A stretch of 64,000 bases of DNA, taken from the NCBI RefSeq assembly GCF_050279675.1, contig NZ_JBNNUK010000015.1, forward strand, positions 1 through 64,000, in the 5' to 3' direction. The notes beneath the pieces are model-generated. The model was not told the DNA's origin and ran no database searches. It saw only the letters and a list, made by a program, of their open reading frames with translations. The first letter of the stretch is position 1. Each line of letters starts with the position of its first letter. Below are positions 24,875 to 34,382 of the stretch, one piece after another. Position numbers and translations under genes: made by a program. The stretch comes from Viridibacillus sp050279675. Its GTDB lineage: Bacteria; Bacillota; Bacilli; Bacillales_A; Planococcaceae.

Positions 24875-25966
24875 GTGCAAGTATTAATTGTTCGTTATAT
24901 TGCGTTGCTTTTTACGATTGGCTTATTTATATTACATATCTTGTTGAATGGTGGGTCCGTCACAAACGCATTCATTATAGCCACAGCTACTTTATGTTTA
25001 TATTTTACAATCCCACTTAGTAAAATACCTATCATTAATTATCTCACTATGGTGTTATTAATCCCTATAGGAGTGGCACTTTCAATTGATGTTGTTTATC
25101 TATTGCCCATGCATGCTTTTTTTATAATGGAGGGTGCTTTTCAATTAAAACATCGGGAACACACATTATACATAATTTCGCTAGTCTTCGTTAGTGCAGC
25201 AATATCTTTATTAAATTTCATTCCTTTTTTAAGTTTTGTGTTATTTATCTCGATTTGTATAAGTTCTTATTTTGTAAGTCAACTTTTTTGGGACGTTAAA
25301 GAAAAAGGGGATCTTTATACAGGATTGCTAGGGGAATATCGAACGTTAAAGCGCTCTTTTGTAGAGCAAGAACAATTAGCTCGAGCAGAAGAACGTACGA
25401 AAATGGCTAGAGATATCCATGATTCAGTTGGACATAAGTTAACAGCTTTGTTAATGCAATTAGAGATTCTATCCATCGAGAATAATTTGAAAGGCATAAA
25501 TGACATAAAAGAATTGGCTAGAGATAGTTTAGATGAAACGAGAAATGCAGTGCGACAGTTGAAAACGAGTGAAGTAAGCGGTATTCAATCTGTTATTCAA
25601 TTAATACGAAAGCTTGAAATGGAGAGTCACTTACAAATTCGCTTTACGTTTGAAAAAGGTGTGTTAACTTTACCGATTTCCAATAAACAAAGTATTGTTC
25701 TCTATCGCGTACTCCAAGAAAGTTTGACGAATGCGATGAAATATAGTGATTCTAAAGAAGTAGAAGTAATCTTAAGACAAAATTCATTACAACAGGTTCA
25801 TTTTATAGTGAAAAATAAAGTGTTGAAACTAAGAACTTTTGAATTCGGGTTCGGGCTAACGAATATGATAGGGAGAGTAGAAGAAATCGGAGGCGAACTT
25901 CGTGTCAATAGAACCGAAGATCATTTTATTATTGAAGGTACATTTCCGATAAAAGCGAGGGAATAG
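24875..25966 (+). CDS. Sensor histidine kinase, LnrJ/YfiJ-like
   Basis: The 363-residue protein has about five membrane helices (residues 5-150) with almost no extracellular domain, then a coiled linker and HisKA_3: EERTKMARDIHDSVGHKLTA (phospho-His near residue 187). The ATPase follows (QESLTNAMKYS N-box; GFGLTNM). This is the NarL-type kinase layout of DesK/LiaS/LnrJ. GTG 24875 follows AGTGAGGTG. It pairs with the regulator 3 bp downstream and the three-gene ABC exporter, as in lnrJKLMN of B. subtilis (linearmycin resistance). Confidence 0.88.
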   Translation: MQVLIVRYIALLFTIGLFILHILLNGGSVTNAFIIATATLCLYFTIPLSKIPIINYLTMVLLIPIGVALSIDVVYLLPMHAFFIMEGAFQLKHREHTLYIISLVFVSAAISLLNFIPFLSFVLFISICISSYFVSQLFWDVKEKGDLYTGLLGEYRTLKRSFVEQEQLARAEERTKMARDIHDSVGHKLTALLMQLEILSIENNLKGINDIKELARDSLDETRNAVRQLKTSEVSGIQSVIQLIRKLEMESHLQIRFTFEKGVLTLPISNKQSIVLYRVLQESLTNAMKYSDSKEVEVILRQNSLQQVHFIVKNKVLKLRTFEFGFGLTNMIGRVEEIGGELRVNRTEDHFIIEGTFPIKARE

Positions 25967-25969
25967 AGA

Positions 25970-26602
25970 ATGATACATATTTTGATTGTTGAAGATCAGG
26001 CTATTGTGCGCAATGGGCTGAAAATGATTGTAGAGCAAGAGCCAGATCTCGAAATTGTTGCTGAAGCAAGTAATGGAGTTGAAGCACTGGCTGCACTTGA
26101 AAAGCATCATATTGATCTCATATTGATGGATGTCAGAATGCCAGAAATGAATGGGATAGAAGCAACGAAAAGAATCCGCAATCGATTCCCACAAATTAAA
26201 GTTTTAGTGTTGACGACGTTTGACGATGAAGAATATGCGTTCGAAACATTAAAAGACGGAGCTAATGGATTTTTGTTGAAATCCGCTGAACCTCATAAAT
26301 TAATTAGTGCTATTCATAGTGTCCTTGAAGGAGGGCTCGTTTTACATGAGGATGTTGCAGCAAAGTTAATGCCTAAATTATTAAAAAAATCATCGCCATC
26401 ACAACCAGTTCATACTTTAACTGAACGAGAGCTTGATGTAGTGAGGCTTGTAGGTGAAGGCAAGACTAATAAGGAAATATCAGAAGAATTGTTTTTATCA
26501 ATTGGTACGGTTAAGAATTATATGACACATATTCTACAGGAACTTGATTTAAGAGATCGTACACAGCTAGCTATTTATGCTGTAAAAAATGATCTCGTAT
26601 GA
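25970..26602 (+). CDS. NarL/LuxR-type response regulator, LnrK/YfiK-like
   Basis: The 210-residue protein has a receiver domain with phospho-Asp in DLILMDVRMPEMNG (near residue 54) and a LuxR-type helix-turn-helix (LTERELDVVRLVGEGKTNKE, SIGTVKNYMTHILQEL). ATG 25970 lies 3 bp after the kinase stop. A terminator (26613-26639) and a long dyad (26646-26673) lie between it and the ABC genes, which are its presumed target. Confidence 0.92.
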   Translation: MIHILIVEDQAIVRNGLKMIVEQEPDLEIVAEASNGVEALAALEKHHIDLILMDVRMPEMNGIEATKRIRNRFPQIKVLVLTTFDDEEYAFETLKDGANGFLLKSAEPHKLISAIHSVLEGGLVLHEDVAAKLMPKLLKKSSPSQPVHTLTERELDVVRLVGEGKTNKEISEELFLSIGTVKNYMTHILQELDLRDRTQLAIYAVKNDLV

Positions 26603-26612
26603 GTAAAGAAAG

Positions 26613-26639
26613 AAGCGGCGATGATTTCGTCGCTTTTTT
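26613..26639 (+). terminator. Terminator after response regulator
   Basis: AGCGGCGA and TTCGTCGCT (with G-T pair) plus T6; it separates the two-component genes from the exporter genes. Confidence 0.8.
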
Positions 26640-26645
26640 ATGTGA

Positions 26646-26673
26646 CTAAGGTCATATCGATTGATGACGTTAG
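26646..26673 (+). promoter_or_regulatory. 28-bp dyad upstream of exporter operon (putative response-regulator site)
   Basis: CTAAGGTCAT (26646-26655), 8 nt, ATGACGTTAG (26664-26673): 9 of 10 positions pair. It is 61 bp before the ATPase start, where an activating regulator would bind. Confidence 0.6.
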
Positions 26674-26734
26674 CTAGTCGGCAAGCAGAATGATTTTATT
26701 TATAGTGTAATTAAGGAGAGAGGGGATGTAATTT

Positions 26735-27667
26735 ATGATAGAGGTAGTGGATTTAACTAAAACTTATAAAAAAGTAAATGTGGTAGATCATGTGAATTTA
26801 TATATTGAACCAGGTGAGATTGTAGGATTACTTGGTCCAAATGGTGCGGGGAAATCGACCGCTATTGCTATGATATCAACGCTTATCAAACCATCAAAGG
26901 GTGATGTATTACTACACCAAAAAAGCGTTATAAATGATCAAAGTTCTTTGCGTGAGGTGCTGGGGGTCGTACCACAAGAAATAGCTTTATATAGTGATTT
27001 AACGGCTAGAGAAAATCTGCATTTCTTTGGCAGTATTCATAAAATGCCAAAAGATAAATTGAAAGAGAGAATTGAAATTGTATTACAAGAAATTGGCCTA
27101 CAAGATGAAAATAAAAAACTCGTCAAACATTACTCAGGTGGTATGAAACGTCGTTTAAATATTGGTGTGGCGCTATTACATGAGCCTGAATATTTAATAA
27201 TGGATGAACCAACTGTAGGGATTGATCCTCAATCACGAAATCACATTTTAGAGACAGTGAAAAAACTAAATGAACGATCCAATACAGCAATTATTTATAC
27301 AAGTCATTACATGGAAGAAGTCGAATTTTTGTGTGATCGTATTTACATTATTGATAAGGGAAGGGTTATTGCATCTGGTACAAAGGAGGAGATAAAAACT
27401 ATTCTGTCTTCTGAGAAAACCGTGCGTCTTAAACTTGAGAAACCTTCTAAACTACTTGTTGAGGATTTAACTTTGAATCCGATGTTATCAAATATATTAG
27501 CTAAGGATGCGGAGATTACTTTTACAGTAGCGAAAGATACAAACTTTCTACCTATGATCTTAACATTATGTGATCAACATCATGTGGCGTTAAATAGCTT
27601 TCAGATAGAGGAACCGAGTCTTGAAGATGTATTTTTACACTTAACAGGTAGAGCATTACGGAATTAG
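26735..27667 (+). CDS. ABC exporter ATP-binding protein, LnrL/YfiL-like
   Basis: The 310-residue ATPase shows GLLGPNGAGKSTAIAMISTL (Walker A), YSGGMKRRLNIGVALLHEPE (signature), YLIMDEPTVGIDP (Walker B) and TSHYMEEV (H-loop). It is the first of a three-gene exporter operon with two permeases. AGGAGAGAGGGG precedes ATG 26735. It is regulated by the two-component system upstream; by analogy it removes polyene or other membrane-active compounds. Confidence 0.92.
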   Translation: MIEVVDLTKTYKKVNVVDHVNLYIEPGEIVGLLGPNGAGKSTAIAMISTLIKPSKGDVLLHQKSVINDQSSLREVLGVVPQEIALYSDLTARENLHFFGSIHKMPKDKLKERIEIVLQEIGLQDENKKLVKHYSGGMKRRLNIGVALLHEPEYLIMDEPTVGIDPQSRNHILETVKKLNERSNTAIIYTSHYMEEVEFLCDRIYIIDKGRVIASGTKEEIKTILSSEKTVRLKLEKPSKLLVEDLTLNPMLSNILAKDAEITFTVAKDTNFLPMILTLCDQHHVALNSFQIEEPSLEDVFLHLTGRALRN

Positions 27668-27678
27668 GAGGAGAGCTA

Positions 27679-28935
27679 ATGTTTTTTGCGCTTATCGTAA
27701 AACAATTAAAAATATTGAGTAGAAATCCGTTAGAGTTGTTGGTTCTTCTGTTAATGCCTGTTGTATTAATTACAATTTTAAGTGTAGCTCTTGGACCAAT
27801 AATGGATGGGAATAGTGAAATGTTAGATTTGGATATAGCTGTTATTCAACATGATGACGAAGAAGCGCAGCTCGAATCCTTTATAAAAAAGGCAAATGAT
27901 AGCATGCCAATTGATGAAAAGTTGAAGGGAAATATAAAACAAATGCTTCCAGTAACGTTGTTGCTCGATCAATTAACTGGAAATGAAGAAATGAAGAAAT
28001 TTGTAACAGTAAAAAAACTAAATGCAAATGAACTTAAAAAGGCAAGAAAAAGTGGAGATTATGACGTAATTATCGACGTTCCTAAGAATTTCACTGAACA
28101 GTATTTATCGTCAGTTTTTTTATCAGAAAGTAAACCTTCATTAAATGTCTTTTTAGATGAAGACCAGCCTATTACTTCATCGATTACTAAAAGCATGCTT
28201 GATTATTTCCAACAACAATATTCTTTACTAACACAGTTGAGTAGTTCTAGTAACTTAGATGCTGCAGTAACGATTCCTAAAATTGTAGTGGCGTCGGATA
28301 TTGAGACAATAGCTAACCAAAAGAGTATCACATCAAAAATATATTATACGTTTAGTATGAGTGTCATGTTCATCTTATATATGGCTAGTACTATAGCAGG
28401 TTTGGCATTTTTAGAAAAAGATATGAATATTTTTGACAGGATTGTATTAGCACGGATTCATCCAATAACTTATTTAGGTAGCATCATTGTTTCAACTATT
28501 TTATTGGCATTGATTCAAATGACTATTTTGTTTACAGTTTCTCATTTAATGTTTGATATTCAATTTGAACAAATAGGATTATACGTGCTTATTACATTAT
28601 TGCTGGCCATTATTATAGGGGCATTGGCAGCATTATTGTCATCGATTAATTATAGAAATAATTCAGCAGGAGCTTCAAATATATTTTCAAATGCAATAGT
28701 ATCTATTCTTGCCTTAGTAGGAGGTAGTTTCATACCAGTAAGTGAGTTATCATCATTTTTAACTACACTTGGAAAATGGACACCAAATGGGGCAGCACTT
28801 GAAGCTTATTTGAAACTACAGCAAAATGCCACGTTTCTTGATATTCAAGAGCAAGCCTTCAATTTAAGTATGTTAGGTATAGTTCTCCTAGTTATAGCGA
28901 TTGTACTCTTTCCTAGAAGAGGTGGCATATCATGA
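27679..28935 (+). CDS. ABC exporter permease, LnrM/YfiM-like
   Basis: The 418-residue ABC-2 permease has one N-terminal helix (residues 20-40), a large extracellular domain (45-215) and five C-terminal helices. TAGGAGGAG precedes ATG 27679, 12 bp after the ATPase. Its stop overlaps the next permease start by 4 bp, implying translational coupling. Confidence 0.9.
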   Translation: MFFALIVKQLKILSRNPLELLVLLLMPVVLITILSVALGPIMDGNSEMLDLDIAVIQHDDEEAQLESFIKKANDSMPIDEKLKGNIKQMLPVTLLLDQLTGNEEMKKFVTVKKLNANELKKARKSGDYDVIIDVPKNFTEQYLSSVFLSESKPSLNVFLDEDQPITSSITKSMLDYFQQQYSLLTQLSSSSNLDAAVTIPKIVVASDIETIANQKSITSKIYYTFSMSVMFILYMASTIAGLAFLEKDMNIFDRIVLARIHPITYLGSIIVSTILLALIQMTILFTVSHLMFDIQFEQIGLYVLITLLLAIIIGALAALLSSINYRNNSAGASNIFSNAIVSILALVGGSFIPVSELSSFLTTLGKWTPNGAALEAYLKLQQNATFLDIQEQAFNLSMLGIVLLVIAIVLFPRRGGIS

Positions 28936-30038
28936 TGAATATTTTAAAAACGAAACTTTTATTATTTAGAAGAAAGCCAGCTGCTTATATTGTAACAACT
29001 ATCATCATTTGTATATTTACTTATTTTATGGGACTTGGTCAAGAAACGAAGGAGCCTATTGCTTTATTTTCTACACTAAATAACGAACAGAATTCGGAAA
29101 TGATGAAAGAGTTAAAAAAACTATCGCAATATGATTTCACAATGTACCAAGAGGATAAAGCAATTAAGCAAGTCAAAGATGGCAAAGTTGATGTGGCTAT
29201 TTCTTTAAAAGATGAAGGTTATAAATTAATTGTAGCACCAGATTTTATGAATGCTCCGATGTTGCACAATGAGTTGAATACGATTTATAGCCAAATATTA
29301 TTAAAGCATGCGATTATTCAATCATCTCCAGATGAACAAAAAGAGCAAATAACAAGTAAAATTGAGAAAATTCAAGATGATCCAAGTTTTAAAATTGGCT
29401 ATAAAAACTTGGGAAATGAAAATGCGTTAAAGTTTGATCAGAAGCTGCATAGCTTATTTGGTTTTACATTATTCATGGTTATTTATACTATTGCAAGTGG
29501 CGTCAATCATATCGTTATGGAACGTAGAGATAGGATTTGGGAAAGGATAACGGTGTCAGCTATTCCAAAATGGAAAGCCTATCTAGCGAATTTAACTTAT
29601 AGTTTCTTGCTTGGATACTTGCAAATTACCCTCGTACTTTCTATATTCTATTTCGCTGTGGGCGTCGATTTCTATGGTGGCTACTGGAAGAGCTTAATTG
29701 TTGTCATTCCATATGTGCTTTGTATCGTATCACTTTCCATATTCATAGCTGCAATTGCAAATACACCTGGTAAATTTAATGCCTTTATGACAGTGTTAGC
29801 AGTTCCGTTAGCCATGCTTGGTGGAGCATACTGGCCACTTGAAATTGTAACATCGAAAATAATGTTAGCATTATCAAAAATATCACCGATAAAGTATGGG
29901 ATGGATTTATTAAATGGCGTCACAGTTAATAGTAGTTCCATAACTGATTTACTTTTTCCATTTAGTATATTAATGTTCATGACAATCATCTTCATGGGTA
30001 TTGGGATAAATGTGTTAGAGAAAAAAGAACAAATTTAA
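28932..30038 (+). CDS. ABC exporter permease, LnrN/YfiN-like
   Basis: The 368-residue ABC-2 permease has the same topology as its partner: N-terminal helix, extracellular loop (35-165) and five to six C-terminal helices, with NAFMTVLAVPLAMLGGAYWP in the conserved exporter region. It starts at ATG 28932 inside the preceding stop. The two permeases presumably form a heterodimer. A terminator follows. Confidence 0.9.
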   Translation: MMNILKTKLLLFRRKPAAYIVTTIIICIFTYFMGLGQETKEPIALFSTLNNEQNSEMMKELKKLSQYDFTMYQEDKAIKQVKDGKVDVAISLKDEGYKLIVAPDFMNAPMLHNELNTIYSQILLKHAIIQSSPDEQKEQITSKIEKIQDDPSFKIGYKNLGNENALKFDQKLHSLFGFTLFMVIYTIASGVNHIVMERRDRIWERITVSAIPKWKAYLANLTYSFLLGYLQITLVLSIFYFAVGVDFYGGYWKSLIVVIPYVLCIVSLSIFIAAIANTPGKFNAFMTVLAVPLAMLGGAYWPLEIVTSKIMLALSKISPIKYGMDLLNGVTVNSSSITDLLFPFSILMFMTIIFMGIGINVLEKKEQI

Positions 30039-30046
30039 TCTTGGAG

Positions 30047-30082
30047 AAGGGTGCTTACATTTTATATGTGAGCACCCTTTTT
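30047..30082 (+). terminator. Terminator of the Lnr-like locus
   Basis: AAGGGTGCTTACA and TGTGAGCACCCTT form a 13-bp stem with a TTTATA loop and T-rich tail. Confidence 0.9.
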
Positions 30083-30263
30083 ATAATTCAATATTCATAA
30101 TCTACGGAATTAATTTATCAGTTGTTATGAAATAATTGGTATTATAATTAAATAATAATGTTTACTAAAACTGCGAACGTACTGGTGGGAGATTAAATAC
30201 TATGAATGAACATTTAGCTGCTGATTTAATTTTAAAATATAAATTAACTTAAAGGAGGAAAAC

Positions 30264-31115
30264 GTGGAGAATCAATGGTTGAAATCATTTATTAAAGCTG
30301 CAAAATATGAAAATTTACGTCTTGCTTCTGAAGAGCTATTTATTTCACAGCCAGCTGTGACTAAGCATATTCAAAGCTTACATATACAGTTGTTTGTTAG
30401 ACAAAATAAATCCATTCGTTTAAATCAAAATGGCGAACTGTTGTCTCCTATTGCCCAGGAAATTATTGACACTTTTGAGGCGGGGATCCATCGGTTTCAG
30501 CAATATGTAGACGGCTTTGAGAGGGAGCTGAAGATAGCAGTTGCACCTTAAATTGCCGATTCTATGCTGCCATCTATTTTAAAACAATTTTCTAAACAAA
30601 TGTCACATGTAAGTGTGCGTGTAGAAATCGTTAAATCCAATGAGATTGCAAAAAGTATTCACTCAGGACAATCTCATGTAGGTTTGTCAAAGATTGAGCC
30701 TGTATATCCTACTTTTTGAGGTCAGTGTTTAATTGTTGAGCTTATTGTTTGTGTTGGTCCAAAACATTTAGAAAGTATGGATATGGTAGAAATAATACGC
30801 CAGGAAAAAGTATTGCCTCATGAATATGCTCCTTATTGGGATGAGGTTAATCGTCAGCTGCAACAACATTTTCCTCATACTACTAATATAAAGGTGAATC
30901 AAACTGAGGCTATCAAACAAAAGATACTAGAAGGAATAGGTGTAGTATTTTTACCGAAAAGTGTAGTAAAAAAGGAGTTAGAAGATAACAGGCTAGCATT
31001 ATTAGCGACAAATATACTCAATAACTGTACGTCTAAAAAGTATTTTATCTCAAAATATAGCTCAGAGGAGCCAGAATATCTTTATGAATTATGCAAATCT
31101 ATTTATGGGATTTAA
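30264..31115 (+). pseudogene. LysR family regulator, two nonsense codons
   Basis: GTG 30264 after AAAGGAGG encodes a LysR helix-turn-helix (WLKSFIKAAKYENLRLASEE, FISQPAVTKHIQSL), apparently with four to five residues missing before HIQLFVRQNKSIRLN. TAA (30549-30551) and TGA (near 30717) interrupt one otherwise continuous frame running to 31115, with typical ligand-domain text (IADSMLPSILKQFSKQMSHV; LEGIGVVFLPKSVVKKELED). No target gene lies nearby. The frame is intact, so decay is by point mutation. Confidence 0.85.
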
Positions 31116-31186
31116 AAATTGAGGGATTGATAAAGCGAGTATATCTGACTTTAACTATCCCTGTTTTGTATATCGAAAATAGGCAC

Positions 31187-32089
31187 TTATTTATGATCGA
31201 TTAGCTCTTTAAGAATTTCAGCAAAGATGTCTGTCGTTCTATACTCTTCTTGTAGTGTATTTTCCACTCCACCAATTTGTAATAGTACCATGTTACTCAA
31301 GACGTCTTGGTTGTAGGTGTTTTGTTCCGTTGGGTTGTTTTTAATAACGACACCCCTTGAGAGACCGGGGTATTTTTTTTCTATTTTATTGTGAAGACGA
31401 TTAGCGAACTTTAAATTTTTTTTATAGTTGACATTTGATTTAGAAATGACAAATTGTACTTTAGCAAAGTCTTTTCCTTTTATATTAATTGTTGTAACAT
31501 CTCTATCAGCTGAATCCCTGTGTATATCAAATACCATTTGAATATTTTTGTTCTTTTTCAGCGTATCTTCTAGAACTTCTCTTGAAACTGTATACGTCTT
31601 ATTAAGGGCTAGTCCTCTATCTTTTAGAATACTTGTAATATCTCTGGATTCTTGAATAGTCCTGATGTTGGTGGCATTTAAATTCTTACTTAGCCTTTTA
31701 CCGACTAATGTAATATTTTTTATTTCATCATAAAAGCGATTTTGTTCTTTAACATCTATTTCTGAATAAAAGGATTCATAATTATGAGAATGATATATAT
31801 AAATAGATGGTTCTTGTTTATTAACTATAGATGCAGATTGCGTTTTATCAATAGAAGATTGGGCGTGATCTATTACGGATGTACCTTTAAAGGATAAAAT
31901 TGAAAAGATAGCTATAGCACATATGATTAATCCACTAGAGGCAATAGATAATCGTTTATAAGCCTTTTTTCTATTTAGCTTTCTTGCATTTTGTCTTAGT
32001 TTAGCTTCAGTAGTTGAAACAAAATCGGCTCTTGGGTTAAGAGGATACGTTTTTTTTATTAAATCAAATAAACCTTTATCCTTTTGCAT
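31187..32089 (-). CDS. Membrane protein with anti-sigma-like N terminus and SpoIIP-type amidase domain
   Basis: The 300-residue protein has a cytoplasmic N terminus (1-47), one membrane helix (about 48-66) and an extracytoplasmic SpoIIP-type domain (95-295): YIYHSHNYESF (His-100, His-102), FDIHRDSADRDVTT (His-190), YPGLSRGV, and LLQIGGVENTLQEEYRT. SpoIIP proteins cut the stem peptide from glycan during engulfment. It overlaps the upstream ECF sigma gene by 14 bp, which is the usual anti-sigma position. Position 271 is Gln where SpoIIP-like LLxEIGG motifs usually have Glu, as I recall, so catalysis may be lost. Confidence 0.75.
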   Translation of the reverse strand: MQKDKGLFDLIKKTYPLNPRADFVSTTEAKLRQNARKLNRKKAYKRLSIASSGLIICAIAIFSILSFKGTSVIDHAQSSIDKTQSASIVNKQEPSIYIYHSHNYESFYSEIDVKEQNRFYDEIKNITLVGKRLSKNLNATNIRTIQESRDITSILKDRGLALNKTYTVSREVLEDTLKKNKNIQMVFDIHRDSADRDVTTINIKGKDFAKVQFVISKSNVNYKKNLKFANRLHNKIEKKYPGLSRGVVIKNNPTEQNTYNQDVLSNMVLLQIGGVENTLQEEYRTTDIFAEILKELIDHK

Positions 32090-32618
32090 TGATAAATACC
32101 TCCTCTATATCAGTATTTAATTTGTTTTTGAGCTCTTTTAATGCCCGGTGATAATCTACTTTTACTTTGGACTCACTACATTGCAGTATTTCAGCTGTCT
32201 CTTTAATAGATAATTCGTTTATACCTCTTAGAATAACGACTGTTCTAAAATTTGGTTTTAGTTTTGAGATAGCGACGTGAACAGATTTTTTTAGTTCGGA
32301 CTGTTCGACTGATTCATTAGGTTCTGTGTCATTTGATTTAAGCTGCAAAAAGAATCCCTCTGTAAAGAGAGTGGCAAATCTTTTCTTTCGATAATGATCA
32401 ACAGCTACATGTTTTGCGATAGAAAATATCCAAGTCTTTAAATTGTTTATTCTGTTAAGGCTAGGTAAATTATTCAAGACACGTAGAAACACCTCTTGCG
32501 TCATATCCTCAGCATCATTTTGATTACCTGAAAAACAAATAAGAAACCTATATACATCTAAGTAATGTTGATTGTATATATCAATAATACTGTCTTCCAA
32601 GTTCTCTTTATCGATCAA
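32076..32618 (-). CDS. ECF-type RNA polymerase sigma factor
   Basis: The 180-residue protein has sigma region 2 (YLDVYRFLICFSGNQNDAED, MTQEVFLRVLNN, TWIFSIAKHVAVDHYRKKR) and region 4 (SKLKPNFRTVVILRGINELS, CSESKVKVDYHRALKELKN). It starts at TTG 32618 after GAGGAGGGAG. An ECF-like promoter lies upstream at 32651-32679. The overlapping downstream gene is probably its membrane regulator. Confidence 0.92.
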   Translation of the reverse strand: MIDKENLEDSIIDIYNQHYLDVYRFLICFSGNQNDAEDMTQEVFLRVLNNLPSLNRINNLKTWIFSIAKHVAVDHYRKKRFATLFTEGFFLQLKSNDTEPNESVEQSELKKSVHVAISKLKPNFRTVVILRGINELSIKETAEILQCSESKVKVDYHRALKELKNKLNTDIEEVFINAKG

Positions 32619-32650
32619 ATTTCTCCCTCCTCAATTATGTATTCGTATAT

Positions 32651-32679
32651 TAATCGTTTGAACTATAAGAAAGGTTACA
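32651..32679 (-). promoter_or_regulatory. Putative ECF sigma autoregulatory promoter
   Basis: On the minus strand, TGTAAC (32674-32679) and CGATTA (32651-32656) are 17 bp apart, resembling TGAAAC/CGTA-type ECF promoters. It lies 33 bp before the sigma start codon. Confidence 0.4.
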
Positions 32680-32798
32680 ATTATTTTCTATTATTTTGAA
32701 TGAAATGTATATTTAGGATGATTGTTGCTTCTTTTAGTAGTGTAACATCCATATTCATTTGTAGTTTCACTTCTTTTTACAGATAGTAGAGGAGGAAT

Positions 32799-32837
32799 AA
32801 AAAAAGTCGCCCAATTTTCAAATGGGCGACTTTTTTA
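32799..32837. terminator. Bidirectional terminator
   Basis: AAAAAAGTCGCCCA and TGGGCGACTTTTTT form a 13-14-bp stem with a 10-nt loop. Its right end overlaps the stop of the methyltransferase pseudogene. Confidence 0.9.
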
Positions 32838-33594
32838 TTTTGTAGCTAATACACGAAGACGGTAATAATCCGCAATCCACTTTCGATCTTGATACAAAGT
32901 GATTTTTAAATGTGCTTCAGTTCGTTTAATAACATTTTCTTTTTCAATTTTGCTCAAATGCTCGAGTAGACTGTCACTAAATATATTCAGTCAGTTTAAA
33001 ATACCGACTTCCCCAGATAATTCAGTAAGACGATTGGATAATTCTACATAGTGCACGTGAAAGCCATGTTCATCAAGTAAAGCAACATACTCGGCCACGC
33101 TTGGAAAATACCACGGGAACTTTTCTGCTTTGTATTCATAACTTAGTTCACTAAATGATTGTTGAATTGCTTCCACATTGGATGGGAAATTACCTTGCCC
33201 ACCCATTTCAGCGACAAAACGACCACCGTCTTTTAATGCTTCATAAATACTTGCGACGGCCTTTTCTTGAGGTTTCACCCAGCAATGCGGCGTTTGAAAA
33301 AACTGCATCAAACTGTTTTGAATAGCCAAGGTGTTGTGCATTTTTGACGTGGACGGAAATATGATCAAATTTTTTGCTTGTTGTCATTCATTGATGCAGA
33401 TTGATCAATCCCAATGACTTTTGCACCTGAATTGGCAATTTGTGCAGTTAAATCACCTTTACCACAACCGACATCTAAAATCTGTTCTCTTGCTTGTGGA
33501 TTAAGAAACGAAATTAATCCTTCACCATATTTTAAACAAATTGATGCTTCGTATCATATAAATTTGCATTCCAAGTACTATTCTTTCTGCTCAC
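32835..33594 (-). pseudogene. Class I SAM-dependent methyltransferase, multiply broken
   Basis: Across several frames the minus strand reads NSTWNANLYDTKHQFV, then LNPQAREQILDVGCGKGDLT and IANSGAKVIGIDQSASM (motif I and following acidic residue). The best frame (32991-33368) gives VASIYEALKDGGRFVAEMGG, and after TGA at 32991-32993 LEHLSKIEKENVIKRTEAHL to the end. At least two frameshifts and two stops are present. The intact protein would be about 250 residues. Confidence 0.8.
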
Positions 33595-33812
33595 TCCTTT
33601 TTTAAAGAAAACTTTACCACTAACTGGAACGATATAGAAATAATTAAAAATCGATTATTGATAACGAATTGGAAATAAATTGTGAATAAAGATCAGTTTC
33701 TATCGCGTTGCGAATTAATACTTTTAAAAAGTTCAATTCAATTTCACTAAATAAATACTAAGAATAAATCAATAGAAAATGAACAAATTAAGGTGGATGG
33801 AGGTGATTATAA

Positions 33813-34010
33813 ATGGCGAATAACAATCAAGAAAAGAATAAAGCAAAAAAGAATAATAACTTAGGTCGTGAAGAATTTGGTTATGGGTTTGATTTGAGTC
33901 CAGATGACTTTGATGTGGTTGGACAAAATGATGAAGCACATAAACAACATAATCATGAAGATAAACAAAAACCGAATAATAAAAATAATGCTAGAAGAAT
34001 AAATGAATAA
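33813..34010 (+). CDS. Small Asn/Lys-rich hydrophilic protein, unknown
   Basis: The 65-residue protein is highly charged, rich in Asn, Lys and Gln, with no hydrophobic segment (MANNNQEKNKAKKNNNLGRE; FGYGFDLSPDDFDVVGQNDE). GATGGAGGTGAT precedes ATG 33813 and a terminator follows at 34026. Composition resembles small spore proteins, but I do not recognise a family. Confidence 0.6.
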   Translation: MANNNQEKNKAKKNNNLGREEFGYGFDLSPDDFDVVGQNDEAHKQHNHEDKQKPNNKNNARRINE

Positions 34011-34025
34011 GTAGTTGGATAGAGG

Positions 34026-34080
34026 AGTGCTACATATGAAACGATATTAAATTGTTTTATTATGTAGTGCTTTTTTATTT
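34026..34080 (+). terminator. Terminator after the small Asn/Lys-rich gene
   Basis: AGTGCTACATA and TATGTAGTGCT pair (two G-T pairs) around a 24-nt loop, followed by TTTTTTATTTT. The remaining stretch to 34382 shows no gene. Confidence 0.6.
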
Positions 34081-34382
34081 TGCATGTTTAAATTTTTGTA
34101 TGAGAGCAGATAACTTTACTGTTATGAAAGTGGATGTTCTTGCAATATGCGCAGAATACTAAAGGGAAATTGAGAGCGTAATTTAAGGGGAAACGTTGTA
34201 AATATTCGATATCATATGTGTCTTATACATAAAATATTAGAACAATCTATATAATAGTTAATGTTATGAATACAAAGAAATTCAAATAGCGGTAAGGAAA
34301 TTTTCAATAGTATGTGCACTAAGACTGAAAACAATGTGATGAGGTTTTTAAAGCATAATTTCAATAATAAAAGGAGGATATA

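Noticed and set aside
30202..30252. 16-codon frame before the LysR pseudogene as a leader peptide
   Set aside because: No paired structures with the downstream site; downstream gene is dead.
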